Origin: Histoplasma ohiense
Lineage: Eukaryota; Ascomycota; Eurotiomycetes; Onygenales; Ajellomycetaceae
DNA length: 64,000 nt
Assembly: GCA_017607445.1 (NCBI GenBank)
Contig: JAEVHH010000003.1
Span: forward strand, 310,001-374,000
Reading direction: 5' to 3'
Part shown: positions 21,996 to 34,325 of the stretch, piece by piece
How the letters are laid out: each line of letters opens with the position of its first letter
Position numbering within the stretch: the first letter of the stretch is position 1
Program-made: the position numbers and the translations under genes
Notes under the pieces: generated by a model
Told to the model about the DNA's origin: nothing
Seen by the model: the letters and a program-made list of their open reading frames with translations, nothing else
The model's database searches: none

Positions 21996-24059
21996 TCAGT
22001 AATTAAAATCTTCATAAATAACTCTCTTCCCCACAAGCCAATTCAGCACTGAGGCCTTCAGACTAGTGCCTGCACAAAGGTACCACTCCTCCACCCCAGG
22101 AACAACACCCAGGTCAGTCGCCTCCATTCGCCGGCGATAGTACTGTGCCCCAAAATCATCGATAGCTGCTAAAGCAGTTGCTCCTTCGGCAATGGGATTA
22201 TTTGCAAATTGAGAACTAGTTATGAAGAGAGTGGTAGATTTGGGCAGCTCTGGAAAGAGTTTGAAGGTGTCAAGTACAAGCCCTAGATCCCGAGCGGAAA
22301 CGGACCAGAAAAGATGTAATCGGGAAATATCTATCCCAGGAAGTTGGGCAATGAGCGGAGTAATCCCTATCCCACCAGCAATGTAAGCGAGGGGCGTGGT
22401 TGCACCCTCGGCTCCGTCTTTGAAACTGAACTCGCCGGCAAACCCCTTAAGCAGCACTTCTACCCCACTCCGCTCGCTCGACTGGAACATATGCTTTGTA
22501 GTGGAGCCGTGCTTCTTGACTGTAATTTCAAATTCATCGTTAGAGATACCCCTTCCTGGGTATGAAGATACGGTGAAAGTGCGGATATAGTCGTCGTTGA
22601 TGCTGGTGGGATCATCATCTTTCATGTGGCTGTATCCCATATCCAGTTCACTGGCGAAAGAAAGGGTTGCGTACTGCCCTGGCGTCCACTTTCCGACTTT
22701 CGAGGGATCAGATATCTTGAATCGGAATCGACCAATGGTGGGTGTGATGATATCCTTTTTTATAAATGTCGCTGTGGTGGAATTCTCGTCTGAGACCTGA
22801 ACGGATGGCGCCACCTTTTCAGTGGTTAGGTAACGTACCGGTGGGTTGTATGGAGACGGTTGGCCCGGCTGTCCTCGAAATGGAAGGCCATTTTCAACAT
22901 ACCTCGCGCTGGTTACCGTGACTTTGACAGCTAAATTGGACCGAGGGAGGAGGGCGGCTGCAGCCCTCCCAACCAGAATTTCCGTGGTGCCTGTCAAGTA
23001 GAGGACATCCCCCGTTTCAAAATCTGGAAATGCATAACCTGCAAGTGGAGTCATCTGCAGATTGCCTAATGTTTGGTAGAGGCGATTGCCGGAGTACTCT
23101 GGGTAAGCTATTACAGCGCCGCTGATATCGTTGGAGACTACACGGACGAAACCTGGAGGGCCTCCGCGAATGTTGGTATCCATGGAGTCTTCATGGTAAG
23201 ATGATATAAATAAGGAATCAGCCCGGCGAAGAAGTTCGATTGCACCCGGGGAAAGTTGTGCTGAGTTTGATATCAGCTTTGGGTTTGGCACAACTGGCGT
23301 GATTTGTTTTCGGTTTATATATTTCGGGCAATTCCCTATCAATCCAAGTTAGAAAAATATATATTTACTTTATTGCACCAGGGGGATGTTAATCATGTCC
23401 TTTATTAACGGGAAGCTTTAGCAGAAGAAAAGGTCCCATAATATCTGGGAAGGCCCAAGAAATAACAGAGGAAGTGTAACTAGTGTTCCTTACTTGCTGT
23501 CTCTGTCCCAGGGGGCAAATATATAGGCTAACGGCAGTCACTCACCGAGACTCTGTTCAATTCTAACAACGAGCTGGGCTTGACCAGCATGCATAGGTTC
23601 ATTTCCTTTCTTATCGGGATCTGTTGCCTCCAATCCAGCTAGATTTCCCGCGACCATTCTCCCCATCAATTTCACCCTTTTCCTCGCCTCCATGTCCACA
23701 GCTAACCCAGATATCAACCGGCCTTTACCCTCCTCCTTGACCACTTCGCCATTGTGTTTCCCACCATAGAGCGCTTCTACTACAGGGTCATATGTCTTAT
23801 CAACAAAATTCCTGATACCAATGATAGACTGCGCAACTGGCCCGGCGAGACCAGCTTCTCCACCCCATACAGTCGCCCATGGCCGCCCTTGATTGTCAAT
23901 GGTGCCTAGAGCGATTAGCGGCGCTCTCTGCACCAGGTGTGTGGCACCAGGGCTCAGGTAAGGAGCGCTGGGATTGAATTCTTCTGGAGATTGCATCAAC
24001 TCGTGCATTTTCTTTTCGCCTTCGTGCCATGGTACACTCCCTGCGATGACGAAGGACAT
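21996..24059 (-). CDS. fused PNPOx-like / ferredoxin-reductase flavoprotein
   Basis: Two exons on the minus strand, 24059-23546 and 23335-21996, give 617 residues. The N-terminal half (about 1-330) resembles the pyridoxamine-5'-phosphate-oxidase-like split barrel, an FMN-binding fold (LIALGTIDNQGRPWATVWGG, then GNRLYQTLGNLQMTPLAGY and FETGDVLYLTG). The C-terminal half is an FR-type reductase. It has an FAD-binding motif near residue 420 (RTFTVSSYPG), an NAD(P)-binding motif near 485 (YIAGGIGITPLIAQ) and a terminal CAGTSLKASVLNWL. This suggests electron transfer from NAD(P)H through FAD to an FMN-like centre; the substrate is unknown. The start is the ATG beginning MSFVIAGSVPWHEGE. An in-frame upstream ATG at 24206 exists but adds an unconvincing 49 residues. 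Confidence 0.85.
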
Positions 24060-26250
24060 GGTATCAGGAGGGGATATCGAGAATATTGAAGAGAGGTGTT
24101 CAGGTGCTGAAGTGTTTGAATTGAATCTATATCCTAGTATTTTCGAAGAATTAACGAAATCAACGGCGAAAAGGCGCGTGAAGATGATGAAGATGCCTTT
24201 CATCACTCATTGGCGAAAGCACCACCACTTCGAGAAAGCCACCGCGACTGGGTTTCAATCCCCTTATTGTAATATAGTATGCACGCACGTAGAGTTAAAA
24301 TGGACAACAGAGACACTGCCTCCTCGTTCTCCTGGTACGGCTTTATAAATCGATCTTGCTTACCAAGCCCCTCGGCGGCGATAGCTGGAGAGGAATTTTG
24401 ACGGCATGGGACATATTTCCATCTTTCCCCTTCGGCACCACAGTGACAAATTCATAGGCTAGCATCCACGGCTGTCGTACTGTGGATATCGCCGTCCTTT
24501 GGTCGGCGATGGATGACTAACCCCGATGGCGGGTTTGTCAGCATCCCACATGGTTCGTCCCCTCTACTACCAGCATGGCGCTGGTGTGATTGAGCTCTTT
24601 TGTCCCAGTGGCCTAACACTTTCTTCCTTCTTGGCCCACTCCCAGCGGGGTGTTTCGTCTATTGAATTCTGCATGATTGGCGAGGTCGTGTATCATATGT
24701 GATATCTGTAGGGTCGGATAAGTTAGGGGCGGTGCGATGCCTCTTACCTTGTTTTCCTCATCAGTATGAGGGGGATAACCGAACTTATCATGCGAACGTT
24801 GCCTGTCAATTTAGCTGTTCGCACCACTGCAAGGAAGATGGAATACCAGAGGTCCAGAACCTCATATTCAGTAACTAACTCAACGCTTGCCCTGGTGTCT
24901 ACCATCGGATGGTCTCTCGTCCTCAGCTAACTCGACGACAGACTACTAAAACGACGGTAGTAGCAAAAATCCAGGAACGGCGCCATGACTTCCAACTCTT
25001 TGGGTTTCATTTGAAGCCCGTGTGCTGAAATGGTTTTATCACCTTGGTTTTTCATAGCGGAATGGACGGCCAGTACGAGGATGCTTCCCCTGGCTTTTAT
25101 GAAGCAACATCAGCGTCTGGGGAGTTGTGTGCCTGCTTCCAATGCTTACTGTACTTTTAAAGGGTAACTACTGTACGTCCACGGTAGGATTGATATTTGC
25201 GCTTCGTGAAGGCAGCTCTAGCCGGATTATCGGTTGTCAACCAGCTCACTAAAAATGTGCCTGGCAGTTTGAAGCTGCATTGATAGTGAGGCTTAGAAAA
25301 AGCAAATATGAAAATGGCGTTTATTTGTAACCCGACCCACCACCGAATCAAATATCACACTCTTAAACCCTCACCAGAGTGTCATCCCGAAACTCATCGA
25401 AATTCGCGCCTCATAACTTCGAACTCCCCAAACTCGGGTTCTCTGGATTACTTTACCATTTGCTGAGCTCTAACTCCTCGGGCAAATGTATTTTGCGCTT
25501 CGAATATTTGGTGGAAATCAAAACCTAAGTTCTTCTGGCGTCGCTAGAACTACATACAATAATGGATGGGTGTTCGGCTCCGCTCAACCCGTCGATTGTG
25601 CAAGCTCGATAAGCATGAGCATAGTGCGTGGCATATAGGTGAAATCAGTGAGGCGGTAACTCACCAAGAGCCCCTGGTGGTGGCGGCTGATACCTTGTGG
25701 AAGTCCCTGGAACATTGTCGGTTTCTGCGGTCTGGTCCTTGACCTTGTGTCCTCTCCCGCGTCTGATCTCCTGGTATACTTGGACTCGTATCGGTCTACT
25801 TCATATGGAGGACTGTGCCAAACTGAAGCCAGCTTTGAAACTCAGTTACCCCTTGCGCCATCTGGTTATTCGGATGAGGGAGTTTGTTATGAGACAGTTT
25901 CTAAGGTTTATTCTCCCTCAATTGTCACCTTCGACGGTAGCATTCTTGATTCATGCGTTTATTCCAATGCATAAAGCTTGGTTGATTGGTTTCAAGTTCA
26001 GGGAGTCATTCGACTCATGCTCTCATGTCAATGAGCTGGTAGATATAAAGAGGGAGGCATGAGACGATGTCGTCGCTTTTCCATCCTTTCACATTGAACG
26101 AACAGGACCGTATGGTTAACTCAGTCCAACATCTCTTTCAAGAAGTTTTCTATTTCATTTCCTTATTTCATTCGCCATTTCAAGCCTCCTCTTAGCTTGC
26201 CGCTCAATCTGTCATTATCTCCTATATATTTCGATCTCCTCTTTTCCAAA
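24060..26250. other. 2.2 kb spacer with no recognised gene
   Basis: It should hold the flavoprotein promoter on the left and the promoter of the secreted BAS2-like gene on the right. A plus-strand frame at 25697-26062 (121 codons) has no motif or splice partner and is not called. Confidence 0.5.
26044..26049 (+). promoter_or_regulatory. TATA box of the BAS2-like gene
   Basis: A TATAAA lies 207 bases upstream of the start codon, followed by a C/T-rich leader typical of strongly expressed fungal genes. Confidence 0.5.
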
Positions 26251-26887
26251 ATGACTAAGTCTATTTTAAATTGCCGCCTCTTTGCCATTTTCCTCCTTTC
26301 CAACTGTGAGTGGCAATAATCAAGGCTGTGTATCAAGAACCCCTACAGATCGCTAACCTTCATCTATTCTCGCTATAGTGGTCATCCTTGCCCTCGGTCA
26401 GGGCAAACAGTTCATCACAGGCCCTTGCACAAGCGACGCTGACTGCGCTTCGGGATGCTGTGGGTTTAACTCTGGTGTCTGCGCAGGTCCCGTTGTTGCG
26501 CAAGAACGAGATGGTGGGTGCGGGTTCGGCGATGCCCAGCCGAACGATAACGCAGCTGTCGCCTTCCGCGGCCAAGGATCTGGCAACAACGGAGCCCAAG
26601 GCAACAACGGAGGCAACGGAGGCAACGGAGGCAACAACTTCAACAACAACAATGCCGGTGCCTCAGGGCAAGGCGGAGTCTCCCCCGGAACACAATTCAT
26701 CACAGGCCCATGCACAAGCGATGCAGACTGCGCGTCTGGCTGCTGCGGGTTCAACTCTGGTGTTTGCGCCGGTCCCGTCGTCGCGCAGGAACGTGACGGT
26801 GGTTGTGGATTTGGCAATGCGCAACCCAATGACGATGCCGCGCGGGCGCTGCAGGGAAAGAGGAGGAGCGTGGCATTTAACGCCTAA
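26251..26887 (+). CDS. secreted cysteine-rich protein with two BAS2-like modules
   Basis: Two exons, 26251-26305 and 26379-26887; 187 residues. An N-terminal signal peptide (about 1-25; LFAIFLLSNLVILALG) precedes two copies of a 41-residue cysteine-rich module at residues 29-69 and 124-164. Each contains ITGPCTSDADCASGCCGFN and ends DGGCGFG. The copies are identical in amino-acid sequence and are joined by a Gly/Asn-rich linker (about 82-118). The module resembles biotrophy-associated secreted protein 2 of plant-pathogenic fungi and related small secreted proteins widespread in Eurotiomycetes; the single-module form is the one I know. Each copy has six cysteines, suited to three disulfides. 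A basic KRRS near the C-terminus could be a processing site. Function is not established. There is no toxin motif that I recognise. Confidence 0.85.
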
Positions 26888-27460
26888 ACGGGTGTCTGGA
26901 GTCTTCCACTTTGTTTATCAGCGCCTATTGTGATGGGCTGTTCTAGGTATTTGGGCTCAAGACATTGTTCTATGGATGAACCTGTACAATACTTCCTTTT
27001 TGAACTTTTCAGTTGTATATGAGTCCACGGGTGGGCTTTTGGGTGTTCCCTTTAGACTCTGGTAGTCAGAAAGGGAACTCTCCATTAGATTATTAAATAT
27101 CGGGATACGTTATGACGCAGGCGTATAACGTCAGAGATTTTCTGTAAATAAGTTAACGAGTTTGATATACGTGTTTCTGTTTTTTTCTTCTCTTTTTTCT
27201 TTTTCTTTTTCTTCAACTTTTTCTTTTTGTTTTCGTTGTTTCTCTTTTCCTCGTCCGGGTTGCATGTTCAGTTTTCATCGGTAACTATTGCATCCGAAAT
27301 ATTCATGATTCATGCAAAGGACTATATATCGGTTCGTTATTTGCCTTGGGATCTCAAGACATTGGCAATCCCAATCCAATATATCAAGTTCAAGCAGACA
27401 TTACGCGAATACACAATCCGAGGTTAAAAGAGGTGGATGAAGGTGAGTGACGGGCAAACA

Positions 27461-27511
27461 AATTCTCTCTCTCTCTCCTCTCTCCCTCCTCTCTCTTTCT
27501 CACACACACTA
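27461..27511 (+). repeat. (CT)n/(CA)n microsatellite
   Basis: Alternating ctctctct and ccctcctc blocks end in cacacacac. Perfect units are interrupted, so the tract is imperfect. Confidence 0.85.
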
Positions 27512-29010
27512 GTCTCTTAGGATGGCTACTGGTACTAGTTACTCATGCTCCTGGACTACCAGAAATGGTAACGTGACTGGGTAGTTCACTACTAAAGCTC
27601 CAAAGCAGTTTCGAAAACAGTGCGACGCAGCAAATGTGCGCAGATCCACTGATGAGCTGGCTATCTGAGGTTAGAGGAAAAGCAAAGCTGACCGATCATG
27701 CCTTCGGTCACATTCATTGCTCCCACTGATGTGAGACCAGCCTGCTTGGCGGTTCATTCCGCATTCTCATCATCGCCAGACCCAACAGATTCCAAATGGC
27801 TTGCTGCGTTCATCGCATCAGCTCAGCAGCCACCCTCTCTGGCGTGAATCAAGCATCAACCACCAGCTCTGGCGGCGGGATGGCGCTCGGCTGGCACCAG
27901 CCCTCGCCCAGAAACTGCCAAGCAAGGATCAAAAACGCCTCTGAGCTCATGGGATCGGCGGTCCTGCATGCGGGCAAGCTCTGGAATTCTTCGGCCTGAA
28001 AGAACTCTGCTTTCGACAACAGCCGTTGGTCTCGTATTTTAAGACACGCTGGTCAGCCTGCAGCTTCGGGGACTTGACACTAAGACATGTCCAATCTCCA
28101 ACTGGCTGCTGATCATCGGCCGCAGAGCAATGGCCCGTATTGCATGAAGGGTTGAAAATAGAAAATGATATTCCTCGTTTTTGACGGGCTTGGTGTCAGA
28201 GTATGTTTGCACAATGCACAATGCCTTGACATCCGGCAGTCTCCAGCTTTGACTGCAGCCAGCTCACTGGCTCAGAATTTTTTGCACACCACTGTTCTGA
28301 TAGGGCAAGCTGACAGAAATTTTTGATAGCGGGGTTGCTGGAGTACAAAAAAGCGCAGCACAGCTTGTGAGGGATAAAGCATTCTGAGATGGGTGCCAGC
28401 GTGTTCCAAGATGGGCTCAGCCAATTGGTTCCACAGGTCCCTTCCACAGGTCGCGGGAGGTCACATCTATCTAACCCGAGCTTTTCACGAGCTTCCCTCA
28501 ATCATACATGGGTTTGAGGGCGTGATATTGATCTAAGATCGAAATACCCAATTATTTGACATTGCTGAAATGCCACTACCGCTGCTTGACTTCAGCTTCT
28601 CTGAGACATTTCAACTTTCCTTCCCTGTGCATACGAACGGAACTCGATTAATGACCTAGCCGATAGGGCATTTGCCTCAGTTAGATCTCCATCCCCTCTG
28701 TTGATTCGCCCTTGCGTTGATCTATGTCAATACCGGGATCTATACCTGCTCGCTGATTTACTGAATTTTGGGGCAAATCGAGGGTATCTTGAGCAAAGCT
28801 TCCCAATATCCACCGTTGCGGAGCTCAGAATTCCATGATCATCCAAGAGGAGCATCCTTTATTGGCCATCCTGGCATATGTTATAACGCCACGAAGACAA
28901 ACCGAATTTTCTTCAATTCCTGTGGAATGATGCTGTATCACAGAATTACTACTCTCTAATACGACATTAGCTTAGTACAAGCTGGGCCCAAGCAGCACTG
29001 CTGGAAAGCG

Positions 29011-29016
29011 TATAAA
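29011..29016 (+). promoter_or_regulatory. TATA box of BYS1
   Basis: A TATAAA lies 163 bases before the start codon, followed by a pyrimidine-rich leader and CAAT-type leader sequence. The strong core promoter fits an abundant secreted product. Confidence 0.6.
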
Positions 29017-29173
29017 GGTACACTTCAACCCCGTCCCCCAACTGTTTCCTCTCATGAGTTCATCTCCTATCTTCAGACTTGGACACCAGAGAGTTTTTGC
29101 CCTCACCTCCCTCCCAACATCTTTCGTCTTACACGACAATACAAAAAATCGTCAATCAGTCTTTTGAAACAAT

Positions 29174-29641
29174 ATGCGTCTCTCCTCCGCACTCCTCGGC
29201 GCCGTCGCCGCGCTCGCCCCCGCCGTTCATGCGGTGGGAAACGCCATCGTAGTCAACAACTGCCCCTTCGACGTCTTCCTGAACTCTGTTGGTAGCTCAA
29301 TTGGACCGGAGCAGCACCTGGCTGCTCACGGCGGCCGCTACAGCGAGCAATTCCATCGCGACCCAGTCAGCGGCGGCATTGCTCTTAAGATCACCCGCGA
29401 GTCGGGTGGCTTGGTGAACGGCGCGGCACAAACCATCTACGCCTATAACCTCAACGACGGCCGGATCTGGTACGATCTGTCGAACGTGTTTGGCAATCCA
29501 TTCGAGCCCAATGCTCTGAATCTTTGGGCGTCAGATGCCAGGTGCCCAACTGTCTTCTGGCAAAATGGTGTCCCGCCAGGGGGAAGCCAGACGAGAAACT
29601 GCCAGCCGAACTCCGATGTGACGCTGACGCTGTGTGCGTAA
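29174..29641 (+). CDS. BYS1: BYS1-type secreted antigen
   Basis: A single-exon gene for 155 residues. A signal peptide (about 1-20, MRLSSALLGAVAALAPAVHA) is followed by a small thaumatin-like fold typical of the BYS1 family. Conserved features include AIVVNNCPFDVFL at the mature N-terminus, GGRYSEQF, YAYNLNDGRIWYDLSNVFG and a Cys-rich end (ARCPTVFW, TRNCQPN, LTLCA). Four cysteines are visible in the mature part, enough for two disulfides. BYS1 was first described as a yeast-phase-specific gene of Blastomyces and has relatives in many Eurotiomycetes; its biochemical role is unknown. Whether this copy is phase-regulated cannot be seen. It has its own TATA box and no close neighbours. Confidence 0.9.
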   Translation: MRLSSALLGAVAALAPAVHAVGNAIVVNNCPFDVFLNSVGSSIGPEQHLAAHGGRYSEQFHRDPVSGGIALKITRESGGLVNGAAQTIYAYNLNDGRIWYDLSNVFGNPFEPNALNLWASDARCPTVFWQNGVPPGGSQTRNCQPNSDVTLTLCA

Positions 29642-32600
29642 GAGGACAAATAATAAGGTGGGTTTTTTTTTCCTCTTTTCCTTTCCCGATTTGATGCCCG
29701 GGAGCCTATATAATAAAATGATTTCTCTTGATGGAACCCGAAAGTGATACCGTTTGCGATGTCTAACGGATTTAATTAGGCTTATCCCTTCTGGAGACGT
29801 ATACACACCAACCTCTTTTCACCAATTCCTTTAGTTTTCCATACGAGATAGAAGAGAGAGACCGGACTATTAGTTCTCGATTCGATTTCGATTTGTCATT
29901 TAATGTTCAAACATCATGCCCCCACGCCCTTATTCTAACGCCAACGAAATCCAGAGTCCCTTTCTGGCGTGAATTGTTCTCATTCGTGGTTTTCCCCCCT
30001 GTGTGGATTTTGGAGAGCCAATTTATTTTATGCCATCTCCGTTTTCATGCCTTCCCTTCCCTTACTCCTTGTGTGCGTACGTATATCAATGCAAATTATA
30101 TAGTTAGATGGGATATAATTCCTAGTCAGTCCGTCCTTCGAAATTGGATATATTTGATTTTACAAAAAGATTTATTTTTTGTACTGGATTAGCCATTCGG
30201 CTCTGGTTTTTGTCTCCTAATTAATCCTGCCTGTGGGTGAGATGTACTGAAATACGATATGGGCAAACCAAGTCCGAATCGAATGTTAAATGGGGAAGAG
30301 GAAGCGGAAGAAGTACAGTAGATACGGAGGATGTCGCACAAGGGAATGTGGGGATTACGGTCTTCGAAGTGCATAGCAATAAAATTGGAATCCAACCCGT
30401 TAGCTTGTCTAGCGGCATTCCACGCGATATGCAATAGCGATGCATGGCCTGTGCCTCTGTCGGCCATGGGGTTGGGTCGTCTGTCATCATTAGCCTGACG
30501 GACGGGTTACACATGTAACCAGAACGGTTATATTCAGCTCTGCTCGATTCGTGAGAGGAGAAATCCTGCTAGGGATCCGTGTGACGGAGGTAGTTTATGT
30601 CGTGCAAGCCCTAGGTATGTATGTATATCCTGCAAGTAGATCGCTGGGTGCCCTTGTTCTCAGGGCCAAATCAAGAGATACCTGGGAAGGCATCTGGGCA
30701 CTTCGCATGGACGTATTGCTCTGGAGATTTGGAGACTCCCCTCCCGCATGTCGATGTTTACGTACGGTTAAGTACCTAAATGCGCAGTTATTTTACTGTG
30801 GTGAGCTGCGCAGAGGGTGCATTAGACTGGGCGGTATATATATAGATAGCGATTTCTCGGACTCCCGTCTCCTGGGCGTGGAGGTAAGCTGCCATTGGTA
30901 GTTAGATGTTCAGTCCGTGACTTTGGATGCAAATCCTCAACGCAACCTGTTAATTCCCGTATTTGACACGTGCTAGTTTGTCAATGGAGGCCTCGAGATA
31001 GAAATACGTTCGTATTCCAACATAGTATCGAGCATGCAGCCCACTTCCATTCGGCTCCAGAGGGGCCTAAGCAGCACGGGACAATGTTGGGATGACGGAG
31101 ATACACACACAGATAGACAAGGATTAGGGTCGAATTCTGGTCACCATGAACACCCTCCCGTGGGTAATTGGCAAAGGCCTTGAAAGTCTTGGATTGGTGT
31201 AACTGAACCTCGGCCGAGCTGCGAGTGCAAATACACTGGGCATTTTTCGGGCTGGAAGGCAATATTAACTGTTATTAATATGAGAGGACAGATTCTCAAC
31301 ACAAACGAAGCTGACCTTGCGAGATGGTACAGAAACAAAACTTCTATTTGCCAGCGTTGTTTTCTTAGATAATATTCATTGACGAATCGTTCGATCAAAT
31401 TTCTTGAGTTTTCTCGTTGGTGCCCTCTGTGAAACTTGGAATAGATCTCTCATTATTGATTATTTAGTAGTGAGAGTTTTCACCGCCAACTTGACGGTTG
31501 ACCAAGGAACTTTCCAAGTCTCCCGGTGGGGGTGTGTGATATTAGAGTCGATCCGGAGCTAAGATCTGTACTGATAGTTCGGAGAGAACTAAGATATAGA
31601 ACCTCGCAAGATATAACAGGGGAGGCTGGCCCCGGGGAGTAGAGCTGAGTATGCCCAATGACGGTGATTGGCTTCTCATTCCCTACGAGATCATCAAAGA
31701 AAAATAATTCACCTAGAAGAGGTTTGGTTCCCTCCTGGTTCATTTTTGTCACTAGAAAGTTGCGTTCTGCTGATTTCGGTTTGAAATATCAGGGGCAGAG
31801 AACGAGACCTGTACTGTCGGACGCATATAAGGTGGATTATTGCAGATGAAAGGAGCTCAACTGCATATCTGCAAAAGCCGAGAAAAAATGCGTCCACAAT
31901 GTATCAATGATTGTCTCTTGACCAAGATTTATACGGAGGATGAAGTCAGTATAATCCTTCGGTGACAGGAATGATCCGCCGGCGCAAAAAACTGCTCCAA
32001 CAACAAAAATGAGCACGAGATTCCATATCCCCTCAACAATACGGCGCGCCCTTGCGTTTGCCGTCAGTGGGCACGGCATCCTAGTACAAGGAATTCCTAT
32101 ATGACGGTTGACAACATCGACGCCGGCAGATGTCCACATACAAACACAGCAGACCCTGGAATCTAGGCATTGGCCTGCATACTAGTAGTTATCCAAGGGG
32201 AAAGGTTCTCCGCTCCTTGCCGTCTACGCCCCTTCCATTCACCATTCACAGCTGCTCAGCTATTGTCCGTACCAGTGGTTGGACCACGAGCCTCCGGTTG
32301 GAGATAGTGATTCACGGAGTAATGTCTTGACGAGCTGTTGATGGAGTGGATGTTGGCGGAGCCCTGTTGCATGTCCTCGTGGGTATGAGGTATCAGACCA
32401 GTCCATACGAATCGTATGATACCTCAATTTCATCCCCAAGGACGCAAGATGATCATATAGTACAGTACTCAACTTGGGAGAGTGGATGAGAGTGAACGAT
32501 GAGGATGATGCGGATGCGGTGTGTGCGGTATAAGACAGGAGCTAGGGAGAAGGGACGAGTTTAACTGATTCGTGCAATAAATATGTATAACTGTGGTGGT

Positions 32601-32717
32601 GGACTGGAATGAATTATTCGCACCGCCATTTGAATAAAATTGAATTTCTTCCTGTGCTTGTTTGATTGTATGCAAAGTGGTGAAGAACTGAGGGTATATA
32701 GATAACATACCCATCAA
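29642..32717. other. 3.1 kb spacer with no recognised gene
   Basis: All frames are short (at most 116 codons) and overlap on both strands without motifs. AT-rich patches are scattered. The left end carries the BYS1 3' region. I see no RNA gene signature. Confidence 0.5.
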
Positions 32718-33620
32718 TCACACCGTAATGGCCCGCGTCCCTTTAACAACCAGCCACCCAGCAAAAAGCCCATGCAGCCACCTCCCAATCACACTCTCCA
32801 ACATAACCGGTTTCTCCGCCTGTCCCCTCCACATCCACGTCTCATTAACAAGCAAAATACCCCCCTGTTCTCCTTCCCCTACCCCCTCAACACCCACAAC
32901 GATGACCCCCTCCACATCCTGCCCGGGGCCCGTATACCCCGCCGGTGTCTCCAGTCTCATCTCCACTCTCTCACACCAACCTGCCGAGTTCTTCCCGCCC
33001 CTGCTCCCACTCCCATCCTGCGACGGGCCCTCCCCGCGATACGTAACCACGTACGCCCCATTAACCCTATCACCAGGCACGAACTCCAACGCATCGATGC
33101 AGGCGTCATCGAACGTAGCGTGGGCGGGGTTCCCCTTCAGAGCCGAGCGAATCACGTATGCCTGCGGCGTGCGACTGAAAACTTTCATTGTTGTGCGGAG
33201 GTAGGTTGTCAGGAGGGCCGGGGTGGTGGTGGTCGTGGTGGTGGCTGGGGTTGAGGCGGCGCTGTTGAGGGATGAGAGGGGGATGGGGAGACTGGTTACA
33301 CGCTCGTAAATGATTGTGTGAGCCGGAGAGGTGGTAAGGTGAGCCGGGAGGGTAAGTGGGGGTAGGGGTAGGTCGGGTGGAGTCGACGAGGTTGAAGATG
33401 ATGGGGCGCTGGATATGGATTTGTCCGCTGTTGGAGGGCGGCGGTAGCGGCCTGTTGAAGAAGTTATGTATCGGACTGTGGTGAGGCGGAGGTAGAGCAA
33501 ACACGCTGCTGGGGCGGCGAGCGGGAGGATGCTGAGGAGGAGAAGAGCGGAGGTTCTTGGGGTTGGGAGTCGTGCGGCGGAGGGGAGGGAGTTGGAGAGG
33601 CGGTTAAGGGTAGAGAGCAT
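32718..33620 (-). CDS. predicted single-pass membrane protein, function unknown
   Basis: A one-exon frame of 300 residues starting at the ATG at 33620. The N-terminal 23 residues are Ser/Pro/Arg-rich, then a transmembrane helix at about 24-46 (ALLLLSILPLAAPAACLLYL). A Ser/Pro/Thr-rich low-complexity region with a run of seven Thr near residue 130 follows. The folded part at about 140-290 has conserved-looking content (FSRTPQAYVIRSALKG, ATFDDACIDALEFVPGDRVNGAY, MWRGQAEKPVMLESVIGRWLHG). I do not recognise the family. The high GC, the ordered C-terminal half and the good start make it a likely real gene. The topology suggests a lumenal or cytosolic soluble domain hung on one anchor. Confidence 0.7.
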   Translation of the reverse strand: MLSTLNRLSNSLPSAARLPTPRTSALLLLSILPLAAPAACLLYLRLTTVRYITSSTGRYRRPPTADKSISSAPSSSTSSTPPDLPLPPLTLPAHLTTSPAHTIIYERVTSLPIPLSSLNSAASTPATTTTTTTPALLTTYLRTTMKVFSRTPQAYVIRSALKGNPAHATFDDACIDALEFVPGDRVNGAYVVTYRGEGPSQDGSGSRGGKNSAGWCERVEMRLETPAGYTGPGQDVEGVIVVGVEGVGEGEQGGILLVNETWMWRGQAEKPVMLESVIGRWLHGLFAGWLVVKGTRAITV

Positions 33621-34325
33621 ACTGTCTCTCTGCTTCTGCGATAAGTGTGGATAGAATTTATAGGGACTTGGTTCCGTTGTTGTGACGGTTCTAGTTTGAA
33701 GTTGAAGAAAAAATATTTGTAGGAATAGTTCTCAGGTGCATGTACATGTACATACAATACAACACAATGCGGCTTGAGATCAAAAGTGCTGGTTAACGGT
33801 CATTCACAATTAAATCAGGCCTGTGAGACCGACTGGGTGTGTTGGGATGTTTAAATATTCTACCTCAAGCATCATAACGCCGTCGGTCTAGAACCAATAC
33901 CACCCCCTCCTGCATTCATACGTTTAAGAAATTAGCGCTATAACGCCGAGATGACGAGGTATGAAAGTTGTGTAAAGGAGGTGGCGAGAGTTTGCCGAGA
34001 GCTATTTGCACCAACGGATCAAGCTCATCAACCGCGAATACGAAGGAAGCTCCGGAATGCCGATTCACCCTGTCAGAATACATGTCAGACATCGACAGGA
34101 TTCCAACCAGAGGCGGGTTATATATAAGTCATTTACGGAAGATTTAAGATGATAGAACGAAAAACATATCTCATTCAATAAAGGAGAAAAACGAAAAAAG
34201 AAACCTCTCGTATGTCCCCACGCTGGCTCAAAAATATTTATCTAGAACGGAGAGGAAATATATGGACGGCCGTAAAAAAACAGGACATAGATGACAAGAT
34301 CAGAAATTGCACTGGTTAGATCACT

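Larger units (their letters stand above)
26888..29173. other. 2.3 kb spacer between the two secreted-protein genes
   Basis: It contains a pyrimidine-rich block at 27177-27250 and a CT/CA microsatellite at 27461-27511. Short frames on both strands (for example 28196-28501 minus) show nothing recognisable. The last 300 bases look like a promoter for BYS1. Confidence 0.5.

Noticed and set aside
24059..24206. Upstream ATG for the flavoprotein (49 extra residues)
   Set aside because: The added sequence lacks conserved character; the internal ATG begins a typical MSFVIAGSVPWHEGE start.
25697..26062. 121-codon plus-strand frame before the BAS2-like gene
   Set aside because: It overlaps the promoter and TATA region and has no recognisable features.
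26388..26933. 181-codon frame overlapping the BAS2-like gene in another phase
   Set aside because: Product of the repetitive Gly/Asn linker and GC-rich codons; the signal peptide and cysteine pattern belong to the other frame.
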